From: Caulobacteraceae bacterium
GTDB taxonomy: Bacteria > Pseudomonadota > Alphaproteobacteria > Caulobacterales > Caulobacteraceae
Direction of reading: 5' to 3'
Length of the DNA stretch: 46,642 nt
NCBI GenBank assembly: GCA_947475845.1
Contig: CANJMO010000013.1
Location: forward strand, 1 to 46,642
Both the position numbers and the translations under genes were made by a program. The notes under the pieces were generated by a model, which had not been told where the DNA came from, searched no databases, and worked only from the letters and a program-made list of their open reading frames with translations. This document shows, piece by piece, positions 31,670-40,562 of the stretch. The number at the start of each line of letters is the position of its first letter. Within the stretch, counting starts at the first letter, position 1.

Positions 31670-32430
31670 TGAACTGGCGGGCCATTCGCGCGATCTACAT
31701 GTTCGAGATGCATCGGACCTGGCGCACCCTGATGCAGAGCGTGCTGGCGCCGGTCGTCTCTACCTCGCTCTATTTCGTGGTGTTCGGCTCGGCCATCGGC
31801 TCGCGCATGACGTCGGTGGAAGGCATCGGCTACGGCTCGTTCATCGTGCCCGGCCTGATCATGATGTCGGTGCTGACCAATAGCGTGTCCAACGCCTCGT
31901 TCGGCATCTACTTCCCCAAGTTCGTCGGCACCATCTACGAGATCCTTTCGGCGCCGGTCTCCTATCTGGAGATCGTGCTGGGCTATGTCGGGGCGGCGGC
32001 CAGCAAGGCCATCATCCTCGGCCTGATCATCCTGGCCACGGCCGCCCTGCTGGTGCCGGTGCACATCGACCACCCGATCCTGATGATCCTGTTCCTGCTG
32101 CTCACGGCCCTGACCTTCAGCCTGTTCGGCTTCCTGATCGGCATCTGGGCGGACGGTTTCGAGAAACTGCAGATGATCCCGCTGCTGGTGATCACCCCGC
32201 TGTCGTTCCTCGGCGGCAGCTTCTATTCGCTGAGCGCCCTGCCCCCGTTCTGGCGGGCGCTGACCCTGTTCAATCCGCTGGTCTATCTGATCAGCGCGTT
32301 TCGCTGGAGCTTCTACGGCATCGCCGATGTGCCGGTCGGGATCAGTCTGGCGGCGACCGCGGTGTTCCTGGGGATCTGCCTGCTGGTGGTGCGCTGGATC
32401 TTCAAGACCGGCTACCAGCTGAAGACCTGA
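31669..32430 (+). CDS. ABC-2 type exporter, permease (YadH-like)
   Basis: 253 residues with six predicted membrane helices and the ABC-2 signature region ([36 protein letters not shown]...[17 protein letters not shown]). Its ATG shares one base with the ATPase stop (TGATG), so the two are co-translated. It forms a homodimeric channel energised by the upstream ATPase. The neighbouring convergent MarR gene is a possible regulator. Confidence 0.92.
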
Positions 32431-32436
32431 GTCTCC

Positions 32437-32928
32437 TCAGGACTCCGACTTCGCCTGACTGACGACCTGCGGCACCTGTTCGGCCAGCAGGGCCACTTCG
32501 CCCATGTTGTCCAGCATGCGGTTGAGCAGGTCGAGCATCTGCTCGGCCTCGTGGTCGGTGAAGCCGCGCAGCAGGCGCACTTCGCGTTCGTCGGAAATCT
32601 TCTCGGTCAGGTGACACAGCGCCCAGCCGTCGTCGGTCAGGGACAGCGAGCGCAGCGGACCGCGCGCTTCGGCGATCAGCTTGCGCGCCTTCAGCGACTT
32701 GACCGCCCGGCTGACGGCGGCGGCGTCCACGCCGATGATCTCGGCGATGCGGGCGGCGGTGATGTCGGGACGGCGGCCCAGCAGATAGAGCAGGCGGGCA
32801 TCTAGGAAGCCCAGGCCGATCTGGCCGTAGGTGGCCGAAGCGGTCGTCACCAGCCGGTTGCCCAGCCAGTTGACGCGCGTGGCGATGATCGTGCTGCTGC
32901 GGCCGCTGTTGGCGGAGTTTTCGCTCAT
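32437..32928 (-). CDS. MarR family transcriptional regulator
   Basis: 163 residues. A winged helix-turn-helix lies in the middle (RPDITAARIAEIIGVDAAAVSRAVKSLKARKLIAEARG, then wing LRSLSLTDDGWAL), flanked by dimerisation helices as in MarR. It would bind a palindromic operator as a dimer and respond to a small ligand. It ends six bases from the ABC permease stop on the opposite strand; its own promoter lies in 32929-33075. Target unknown; the exporter or itself are candidates. Confidence 0.88.
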   Translation of the reverse strand: MSENSANSGRSSTIIATRVNWLGNRLVTTASATYGQIGLGFLDARLLYLLGRRPDITAARIAEIIGVDAAAVSRAVKSLKARKLIAEARGPLRSLSLTDDGWALCHLTEKISDEREVRLLRGFTDHEAEQMLDLLNRMLDNMGEVALLAEQVPQVVSQAKSES

Positions 32929-33075
32929 CTCGCTATCGCCCTACGTCGGCGTCCCGATTCTTGCAGGACGTCCATCACCCTTGTTAGCCCGAGTTGAGCC
33001 GTCATCCCAGTAAATATTGCGGGGGTGCAACACGGTTTTTGATCATCCGAGGTTAGACCATCGCGCATGTCGGCC

Positions 33076-34311
33076 TCAGGCGCCGATACGCAGGCTGGCG
33101 CGGACCCCAGGTCCGGCCTCGTCGTAGTTGACCGCGCTCTTAAGGCTGGCGGCCATGGCCCCGATGATCTTGCCGCCCAGGCCTGTGCCGCGCGCGGAGG
33201 TTGCGCCCTTCATGCCGACGCCGTCGTCTTCCACCCGTAGCAACAGGTGCGCCGGCCCATCCTGGTTCAGCGACACGCGCACCTCGCCGCCCCCCTCGGA
33301 GCCGTAGGCGTATTTGCAAGCGTTGGTGACCAGCTCGTTGACGATCACCCCGACCGAAACCGCCTTGTCGGTGTGCAGGCGCAGGAGCTCGGACGACAGC
33401 ACCAGCCGCCGGGGCGCATCCGGGGTCGACCAGGTGTCCTCCAGCTCGTGCAGAAGGGTCGACAGATAGCCGCTCATCTCCACCGCCTCGACGATCGGAG
33501 GTGTAGAGCTTGCGGTGCACCTGCATGATCGCCTCGATCCGGCGCTGGGTGTCCTGCAGCGCGTTGCGCGCGCCCTGATCCGACAGCACCACGCTCTGCA
33601 TCTGCACGAAGGCGGACACCAGTTGCAGGCTGTTGGCGTTCAGCCCGCGCAGCTCGCCGCGCGAGGCCGCCAGATCCTTGGTGTAGCGCAGGATCACCAC
33701 CAGCGATGCGATGGCCAGGAACAGCAGAATCGCCCCGGAAACCGCCAATACGATCAACAGCAGCCGTCCCGTGCCCACCTGCACATCGTTTCGCTGGCGC
33801 AGAAGAGTGGCCTCTTCAGCCGCCATGGCCGTGGTCAGGGCGCGCAGGGCGCGGAGGGCTTTGACGCTCGGGTCGGTCTGGAATTCGATATGCGCCCTGG
33901 CCACCTCGCCCGCCCGCACCAGGGCATGGAATCGTTCATCAGAGCGATCGTCTGCCGGATCAAGGGCTTGGCTTCGGCGACACGTTTCTGCTGACGCGGG
34001 TTGTCCGCGGTCAGCGTCCCGATCCGGTCCATCAGCCCCGGCATCCGGCCCGAGGCGGTCTGATAGGCGGTGTAGAAGGTCAGATCCTGATCCAGCAGGA
34101 AGCCCCGGCGCGCGGTCTCCGACCGCTCCAGCGATATCTGCAGGTCCGACAGGCTCTGCTCGACGTCGTAGGTGTGGTTGACCAGGGCGGTGAATTCCTG
34201 GTTGCGCGCTACCATCCAGCCGGCCGTGCCCCCGGCGGCCAGAAGCACCAGGAAGCCAAGCACGACCACGCCCACCATCAGGCGGTTGAATAGCCGTTCA
34301 GTGATATTCAT
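33076..34311 (-). pseudogene. CHASE3 sensor histidine kinase (HWE/HisKA_2 type), frameshifted and lacking its H-box
   Basis: Three successive frames together make one kinase. The N-terminal part (34311 to about 33930) has a membrane helix and CHASE3-like helices (TYDVEQSLSDLQISLERSETARRGFLLDQD). The middle (to about 33496) has the second membrane helix and dimerisation region. The last part (to 33076) has the N box (VNELVTNACKYAYG) and G boxes (VEDDGVGM, GTGLGGKII). A one-base loss near 33925-33931 and a one-base gain near 33494-33498 break the frame. At the expected phosphoacceptor the text runs RGLNANSLQLV, where related kinases have a coiled coil and NHRV(K/A)NSL, so the catalytic His is deleted. 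Probably a decaying gene. Confidence 0.75.
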
Positions 34312-34398
34312 CCGGTCAGCAAGCCCCACCCCTCGGCGCTACAACGCGCGACCGCGCTTATCGATCAATCGGGCTCTCTTCCAAGCCTGCCGCACCAT

Positions 34399-35901
34399 TT
34401 AGCGCAAGGGCAGGGAGAAGATGAAGCGGGCGCCCGACACAGCCTGCGGATCCAGCGTGATGTCGCCGCCATGGCCACGGGCCAGGTTGCGGGCGATGGC
34501 CAGGCCGAGGCCGACGCCGCCTGTCTCCAGGTTGCGCGACGGCTCCAGCCGGCGGAACGGCTCGAACACCGCCTCGTGCATGTCCGGTGGGATGCCCGGC
34601 CCGCTGTCCTCGACGATGACCAGGACCATGTCGTCGTCCGCCTGCTGCAGCGTCAGCCGCGCATGGCCGGCGAATTTCAGGGCGTTGTCCAGCAGGTTGC
34701 TGATGATCCGGCGCACCGCCGCCAGATTGGCCTCGACGGTCAACCGCTCCGGTCCGTCGAAGGTCACCTCGGCGCCGGAGTCCTGCAGGTCGTCCACCAG
34801 GGTGTTGGCCAGGGCCGACAGATCGAACCGCCGCCGTTCGGCGTTGGGCAGGGCGTCGCGGGTGAAGCTCAGCATCTGGCCGATCAGTTCGTCCATCTGC
34901 GAGATATCGGCGGCGATCGCCTCGCGCTGGCCGGGCTCCAGGTCGGCGATGTGGAAGCGGACCCGAGCCAGGGGCGTGCGCAGATCGTGGGAGACCGCCG
35001 CCATCATCATGGTGCGGTCGGTGACCAGCCGCTGGATGCGGGCTTGCATGCGGTTGAAGGCGGCGGTGGCCTGACGCAGCTCGTGCGGGCCTTCTTCGGG
35101 CAGTAGGGGCGCGTCGGGATTGCGGCCGAAGCGGTCTGCTCCTTCCGCGAAAGCGCGGATGCGCTTGGCCGTGCGGTTGGCCAGCCACAAAGCCGGGGCC
35201 AGCAGAGCGGCCAGGGTCAGGGCGAAGGTCAGCGCCACCTGACGCAGCCACAGGGCGTCGGCCGAGGACACCGGACTGCGCACCACCAGCCAGCGCTGAC
35301 CCACCTGGATCGCCAGGCCGCGCCGTCCTCGCGGGAAATTGAACTCGCCCCAGCGGAAGCCCCGGTCGCGGTCGCGGTCCATGCGGCGCAGCACCATGGC
35401 CGGCGCGGCCGGGCCGGGAATCCCGCCCAATCGGCCGCGCGGCCCGAATTCGCGGTCGCCCTCGGGGCCTGGACCACCCGGGCCGCCGGGTCCGCCCGGG
35501 CCATCGGGCCCGCGATCGCGGCGCGGGCCTCGCGGAGGACCCTGGCTGATCACGCGAACCGCGTCCTGCGGCAAGCTCAGACGGTCGGCGGCCAGCATCG
35601 CCAGACGCAGAGAAAACGGATCGTCCGACGCCTGCGGGGCCTGATCCACCAGAGAGAAATTCAACCGCCGGTCGCTGGCCGCCCGGGCTTCGCGGGCCGC
35701 ATCCGCGCCGGGATGGCTCTGGACCTGGCGGATGGCGTCGCGGATGCGCTCGAACGCTTGGTCCATCGGCACCGGGGCCGGCGGACGCGGCGGCAAGGTC
35801 AGCAGGACCACCAGCCCCGCCAGCTGGGAAGTCAGCACCGCCACCACCGCCAGAGTCAGAATTTGGTGGCTGAGCGTCCAACGCCATTTCGGCATACGCA
35901 T
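34399..35901 (-). CDS. Sensor histidine kinase (EnvZ-like) with Gly-Pro-rich sensor insert
   Basis: 500 residues. Membrane helices at about 14-36 and 219-241 bound a periplasmic domain, followed by HAMP, the H-box AAVSHDLRTPLARV (His305) and an HATPase domain (NLLDNALKFAG, VEDSGPGIPP, GVGLGLAIARNLARGHGG). The periplasmic domain has an unusual collagen-like Gly-Pro-Arg segment at 121-156. It autophosphorylates on His305 and passes phosphate to the OmpR-type regulator 11 bases upstream in the same operon. The signal is unknown; the autotransporter next door is a plausible target. Confidence 0.9.
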   Translation of the reverse strand: MRMPKWRWTLSHQILTLAVVAVLTSQLAGLVVLLTLPPRPPAPVPMDQAFERIRDAIRQVQSHPGADAAREARAASDRRLNFSLVDQAPQASDDPFSLRLAMLAADRLSLPQDAVRVISQGPPRGPRRDRGPDGPGGPGGPGGPGPEGDREFGPRGRLGGIPGPAAPAMVLRRMDRDRDRGFRWGEFNFPRGRRGLAIQVGQRWLVVRSPVSSADALWLRQVALTFALTLAALLAPALWLANRTAKRIRAFAEGADRFGRNPDAPLLPEEGPHELRQATAAFNRMQARIQRLVTDRTMMMAAVSHDLRTPLARVRFHIADLEPGQREAIAADISQMDELIGQMLSFTRDALPNAERRRFDLSALANTLVDDLQDSGAEVTFDGPERLTVEANLAAVRRIISNLLDNALKFAGHARLTLQQADDDMVLVIVEDSGPGIPPDMHEAVFEPFRRLEPSRNLETGGVGLGLAIARNLARGHGGDITLDPQAVSGARFIFSLPLR

Positions 35902-35912
35902 GGGCAGCCGAG

Positions 35913-36677
35913 TCAGAAGCGGCGGACGGCGGAAACGAAGATATAGCCTTCGTTGCGCACGGTGCGGAACAGGTTGCCGGCCTCGCCATAGGCCGCGGTC
36001 AGCTTGCGGCGCAGGCGGCTGAGCTGCAGATCCACCGCCCGGTCGAAGGCGAAGCTGGATTTTCCGCGCACCAGGCTAAGCACCCGGTCGCGGTCGAGCA
36101 CCTCGCGCGGATGTTCGGCGAAGGTGCGCAGCAGGGCGAACTCACTGCCGGTCAGGGGCACCACCACCCCGTCCGGGGTCTGCAGCTCGCGCGCCCAGAT
36201 CGACAGGGTCCAGCCCGAGAACTCGTAGCCCACATAGGGCTGGGCCGGTTCGGACGGGGGCGCCGAGCGCCGCATCAGGGCGCGGATGCGGGCCAGTAGC
36301 TCACGCGGATTGGCGGGCTTGGGCAGGTAGTCATCCGCCCCCAGCTCCAGGCCGACGATACGGTCGGCGTCCTCGCCCGCCGCCGACAGCATGATGATCG
36401 CCGGCCGCGCCTCGCGGGCTGTCAGTCTGCGGCAGATGCTGAGACCGTCCTCGCCGGGCAGCATCACATCCAGCACGACGACGTCGATGGTCTGGCGCGC
36501 CATGGCCGCATCGACCTCCTTACCGTCGGGTATGGCGATCACTTCCATGCCATGACGCTGCAAGAACTCGGCGACGAGCTGTCGTAGCTTCTCATCGTCG
36601 TCCACAAGCAGTACGGTGAGTTTGCGCTTGGGCTCGACCGAAACGCTTTCCTTGGCGAGTATCACATCAAAATCCAC
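35913..36677 (-). CDS. OmpR family response regulator
   Basis: 254 residues from a GTG. The receiver domain has the acidic pair DDD (26-28), phosphoacceptor Asp70 (VVVLDVMLPG), Ser/Thr in MLSA and Lys in DDYLPKPANP. The C-terminal winged helix of the OmpR/PhoB type (LTGSEFALLRTFAEHPREVLDRDRVL, LQLSRLRRKL, RTVRNEGYIF) is complete. It is first in the operon with the sensor kinase. It is divergent from the autotransporter across 204 bases that contain two dyads, its possible operators. Confidence 0.93.
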   Translation of the reverse strand: MDFDVILAKESVSVEPKRKLTVLLVDDDEKLRQLVAEFLQRHGMEVIAIPDGKEVDAAMARQTIDVVVLDVMLPGEDGLSICRRLTAREARPAIIMLSAAGEDADRIVGLELGADDYLPKPANPRELLARIRALMRRSAPPSEPAQPYVGYEFSGWTLSIWARELQTPDGVVVPLTGSEFALLRTFAEHPREVLDRDRVLSLVRGKSSFAFDRAVDLQLSRLRRKLTAAYGEAGNLFRTVRNEGYIFVSAVRRF

Positions 36678-36721
36678 GGCTGAGCCCCCCGCCTATCCAA
36701 GACGACATTGTCGGGGTAAAT

Positions 36722-36740
36722 GCCGCAACGTGATTGCGGC
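36722..36740. promoter_or_regulatory. Perfect 7-5-7 dyad upstream of the response regulator
   Basis: GCCGCAACGTGATTGCGGC consists of GCCGCAA and TTGCGGC around CGTGA. It is centred 54 bases upstream of the regulator GTG, consistent with an operator or a short hairpin. The binder is unknown. Confidence 0.45.
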
Positions 36741-36760
36741 TGATGTCGCCTAGTCACCCA

Positions 36761-36811
36761 AGTGTGTCCCGCTCCCGGGTACATTTCAGGATGGAAGCAA
36801 TTGGACACACT
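36761..36811. promoter_or_regulatory. Widely spaced 9-base inverted repeat before the autotransporter
   Basis: AGTGTGTCC (36761-36769) and GGACACACT (36803-36811) are exact inverted copies with centres 42 bases apart, about four helical turns. They would place two protein dimers or monomers on the same DNA face. The right copy is 71 bases before the autotransporter ATG. Confidence 0.5.
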
Positions 36812-36881
36812 CGGTATTAAAGTGGCAAGCCAGCAGACACCGCTCGCCCCTAGAACCCTCGCACCTTCGAGAGGCGAACGC

Positions 36882-39800
36882 ATGCGTAAACGATTGATGG
36901 CTGCTGTGGCGATTGCGCCCCTGGCCTTGCTATGCGCGCAGCCGGCGTTTGCCCAGACAACCATTTCCAGTTCGCAATCCACCCCGCTTTCGACCTCGAG
37001 CTCGGGCGATGTCACCATCACCTCGGCCGGCACCCAGCAGCTGAACGGGGCCGGCGCGGCCGTCACCATCAACAGCAATAATTCGGTCGCCAACGGCGGC
37101 ATCATCCAATCCAAGGATATCGACAACGCCGTCGGCATCCTGGTCCAGTCGGGCGCCTTTACAGGCCAGATCGCCAATACTGGCACCATCAACCTGACCG
37201 AAAGCTATACCGCGATCGACAGCGTCAACGCCGACGGCATCCCGGAGGCTCCGTTCGCCCAGGGCAACAACCGCGTCGGCATCCAGACCACCGGCCTGCT
37301 CACCGGCAATATTAGCAACGGCGGCTCGATCACCGTCCAGGGTAACAATTCGCGCGGCATCTCCATTGGCAACGGCCTCAACGGCAGTCTGGCGAGCACC
37401 GGCGGCATCACCGCCAACGGCGACCAGACCGTGGCTATCCGCACCGCCGGCGAGATCACCGGCGCGGTTCAAATCAGCGGCCCCATCACCGTGCAGGGCG
37501 TCAACGCCGTCGGCGTGCAGACCACCGGCAAGATCGACGGGGCCCTGACCTTCTATTCTTCGGTCACCTCCACCGGCTACGCCATCTCGTCGCGCATCAC
37601 CGGCACCACCGCCCTGCAGAAGATCGAGGCGACGCCCACCGACGTCCAGCAAGGCGGCTCGGCCGCCCTGGTGCAGAACAGCGTCGCCGGCGGCATCTTC
37701 GTCGCCGCGCCGCCCTCCACCACCGTCGCCACCGACACCACCACCGACGCCGACGGCGACGGCATCGTCGATAGCGTCGAAGGGACCGCCTCGCTGAGCA
37801 GCGCGGGCTCGGCGCCCGGCCTGCAGATCGGGTCCAGCACGCCGATCACCATCGGCAACTTTGGCTCCAGCGGCTACGGCCTGGTCATCGGCGGCTCGGT
37901 TTCGGGCCAGGGCGTGTTCGACGGCGTCACCTCCACCGCCCTCGACATCGGCGTGGGCGGCGGCGGGGTCAATCTGAACGGCGGCATCTATGTCCGCGGC
38001 CAGGTCGGCGCGGCCTCCTACCAGGCCGACGCCACGGCGATCCACCTGGAGAACGGCGTCACCGGCGCGGCCTTCCTCAACGCCGGCGCGATCACCTCGA
38101 CGGTGACCTCGGCCGGCGCCCAGACCTCCACCGCCCTGCTGATCGACGCCGGGGCCAACATTCCCAGCCTGACCAACTTCGGCAATATCGTCGCCTCCGG
38201 CGCCGGCAATACGGTCAACGCCTCGGTCATCGTCGACCGCAGCGGCAAGCTGGCCACCATCATCAACAGCGGCAACATCGTCGCCAGCCTGACCGCCGCC
38301 CAGACCGGCGAACAGGTCCTCGGCAAGGGCATCGCGCTCGACCTGCGGGCCAACACCACCGGCATCACCCTGACGCAGCAGCTCAGCGGCGCGAACAAGC
38401 CGAGCATCGTCGGCGACATCATGCTCGGCAACGGCCCCAACAAGGTCAACCTGCTGTCGGGCGGCATCTCGGGATCGCTGAGCTTCGGCACGGGCGCCAG
38501 CAGCTTCACCATCGACAACGCCGCGATCTACATCGGCGCCATGACCTACGGCGGCAACGCCCTGGCCATCAACGTCACCAACGGCATCCTGCAGAACAAC
38601 GCCGCGACCACCATCAACGCCTCGAGCCTGACCGTCGGCGGCTCCTCTTCGCTGATCGTGGCCCTGGACCCGCAGAACAAGACCAGCACCGTCTACAACG
38701 TCTCCGGCGCCGCCAACTTCGCGTCGGGCTCCAAGATCGGCGCGACCCTGCTGTCGACCCCGTCGACCGCCCAGACCTTCACCATCGTCAAGGCCAACTC
38801 CCTGGTCGTCGGCTCCAGCGGCGCGGCCCTGTTGACCTCCCTGCCGTTCCTGTTCAGCGGCTCGGTCAACACCAATGTCGCGGCCGGAACCATCAGCCTG
38901 ACAGTCGCCACCAAGAGCGCGTCAGAGCTGCTGATGAACAAGGCGGAAGCCGCCGCCTTCCCGGCGATCCTGGCGGCCCTGCCCCAGGACTCCAACATCC
39001 AGACCGCGATCGTATCGTCGCAGTCTCGCGCCAACTTCATCGCGTCCTATGACCAACTGCTGCCCAACAGCGGCGGCGACGTGTTCCAGACCGCGCTCAA
39101 CATGTCCAAGGCGATTTCTCGCGCCACCGCCGACCGCTTCGACCTGTCTACCGAGGAAGACGAAGAGGACTTCTCCACCACCGGCATGTGGATCAGCGAG
39201 TTCTATACCGGCGTCGAACAGTCCAAGGCCGACAACAACGCCTTCCACTCCGCCGGCCTCGGCTTCGTCGGCGGCATCGATTTCGGCGGCTATGGCGGCA
39301 CCTTCTCCCTGGCCAGCGCCAACGTCACCCGTCCTGGCGGCGGCGGCAGCGACAGCCTGAACTCCGTGTCGCGGATCGAGGGCGGCGTCTATCTGGCGCC
39401 CCGCTTCGGCCTGCTCAGCATCGATGCGCGCCTCGGCGGCGGCTTCCTGGTGGTCAAGGACCGCCGTCAGTTCATCGCCTCGATCCTGTCCGGCGACCTG
39501 TCGACCGTGACCAGCGTGTCGCGCACGGCCACCGGCAGCTGGAGCGGCTACGACCTGACCGGCCACCTCGGCGCCGGCATGCAGTTCGACCTGACCAGCC
39601 GGCTGTTCGTCCAGCCCAAGGTCTATGCCGACTTCTTCCACACCCACGAAGACGCCTACACCGAAAGCGGCGGCGGCTCGGGCTACAACCTGGCGGTCAG
39701 CGGCCGCGACGGCACCCAGACCAACGCCACCGCCTCGCTGGTCACCGGCATGAAGTTCGGCAAGACCTTCATCTTCACGCCGCAGCTGGAAGTCGGCTAC

Positions 39801-40025
39801 AACTCGGTGGTCCAGGGCGGCGCGCCCAACACCACGGCCCGCTTCGCCTATGCCGGCTCGCCCAGCTTCACCGTCTCGCCCAACGCCATGGGCGGCGCGG
39901 CCATGGCCCGCCTCTCGCTCAAGGGCGACGGCAACTACGTCCACTTCTCGTTCCAGGGCGGCGGCGAATTCCGCAACGGCTATCACGCGATGGACCTGCG
40001 GGCCGTCTTCCGGATGACCTATTGA
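36882..40025 (+). CDS. Autotransporter (type V secretion) with beta-helical passenger
   Basis: 1047 residues from ATG 36882 (GAGG eight bases upstream). A signal peptide (RLMAAVAIAPLALLCAQPAFAQ) precedes a Gly/Thr/Ser/Asn-rich passenger without cysteines. Repeated units such as VGIQTTGLLTGNISNGGSIT and VAIRTAGEITGAVQISGPIT imply a right-handed beta-helix. At about 286-300 a DADGDGIVDS motif resembles a calcium-binding thrombospondin-3/EF-hand loop. From about residue 765 (GMWISEFYTGVEQS) the sequence becomes the C-terminal barrel, ending in aromatic MTY for BAM insertion. It is likely an adhesin or other surface protein. It is divergent from a two-component system. Confidence 0.88.
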   Translation: MRKRLMAAVAIAPLALLCAQPAFAQTTISSSQSTPLSTSSSGDVTITSAGTQQLNGAGAAVTINSNNSVANGGIIQSKDIDNAVGILVQSGAFTGQIANTGTINLTESYTAIDSVNADGIPEAPFAQGNNRVGIQTTGLLTGNISNGGSITVQGNNSRGISIGNGLNGSLASTGGITANGDQTVAIRTAGEITGAVQISGPITVQGVNAVGVQTTGKIDGALTFYSSVTSTGYAISSRITGTTALQKIEATPTDVQQGGSAALVQNSVAGGIFVAAPPSTTVATDTTTDADGDGIVDSVEGTASLSSAGSAPGLQIGSSTPITIGNFGSSGYGLVIGGSVSGQGVFDGVTSTALDIGVGGGGVNLNGGIYVRGQVGAASYQADATAIHLENGVTGAAFLNAGAITSTVTSAGAQTSTALLIDAGANIPSLTNFGNIVASGAGNTVNASVIVDRSGKLATIINSGNIVASLTAAQTGEQVLGKGIALDLRANTTGITLTQQLSGANKPSIVGDIMLGNGPNKVNLLSGGISGSLSFGTGASSFTIDNAAIYIGAMTYGGNALAINVTNGILQNNAATTINASSLTVGGSSSLIVALDPQNKTSTVYNVSGAANFASGSKIGATLLSTPSTAQTFTIVKANSLVVGSSGAALLTSLPFLFSGSVNTNVAAGTISLTVATKSASELLMNKAEAAAFPAILAALPQDSNIQTAIVSSQSRANFIASYDQLLPNSGGDVFQTALNMSKAISRATADRFDLSTEEDEEDFSTTGMWISEFYTGVEQSKADNNAFHSAGLGFVGGIDFGGYGGTFSLASANVTRPGGGGSDSLNSVSRIEGGVYLAPRFGLLSIDARLGGGFLVVKDRRQFIASILSGDLSTVTSVSRTATGSWSGYDLTGHLGAGMQFDLTSRLFVQPKVYADFFHTHEDAYTESGGGSGYNLAVSGRDGTQTNATASLVTGMKFGKTFIFTPQLEVGYNSVVQGGAPNTTARFAYAGSPSFTVSPNAMGGAAMARLSLKGDGNYVHFSFQGGGEFRNGYHAMDLRAVFRMTY

Positions 40026-40085
40026 TTTACTAGCCTTTGATCTGCCGGGGCCCTAGAAGTCTCGGCAGCTAAAGGAAATCCGCCT

Positions 40086-40562
40086 TTGACCCTGCCTTCC
40101 GCCGACACGGCCCTGCCTAAGCCGCGCCTGCTGAAAGGGGCGGATTCCCATGGTCGCTCCCTGGTCAAGGGCGTCACCTGGCGCGTCATCGGCACCGCCG
40201 ACACCTTCCTGTGGAGCTGGCTGATCACCCACGAGCCGGTGTCCGCGGCCTCCATCGCCACGCTGGAAACCTTCACCAAGATCTTCCTGTTCTATGGCCA
40301 CGAGCGGCTGTGGCGCATCTTCCCCTGGTCGCCCAACGCCCGCTTGCGCTCGCTCAGCAAGGCGGTCAGCTGGCGCGTGGTGGGCAGCCTCGACACCTTC
40401 CTCCTGACCATGCTGGTCACCGGCAAGCTGCACTACGCCATATCGATCGCCGGGGTCGAAGCCCTGACCAAGGTCGGCCTCTACTATGTGCACGAACGCA
40501 TCTGGCGCCGCGTCAAATGGGGCCGTCTCGAAGCGCCCGCGCCGACCCCCGCCGCAGCCTAG
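40086..40562 (+). CDS. Tandem DUF2061 membrane protein
   Basis: 158 residues from a TTG. It holds two similar halves of about 55 residues: [27 protein letters not shown]...[17 protein letters not shown] and [27 protein letters not shown]...[17 protein letters not shown]. Each half is one DUF2061 unit with a WR(V/I)(I/V)G start, two hydrophobic helices and a YxHER(L/I)W end. The whole is therefore an internally duplicated small inner-membrane protein of unknown function. It is convergent with the 5-oxoprolinase; the stops overlap by four bases. Confidence 0.85.
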   Translation: MTLPSADTALPKPRLLKGADSHGRSLVKGVTWRVIGTADTFLWSWLITHEPVSAASIATLETFTKIFLFYGHERLWRIFPWSPNARLRSLSKAVSWRVVGSLDTFLLTMLVTGKLHYAISIAGVEALTKVGLYYVHERIWRRVKWGRLEAPAPTPAAA

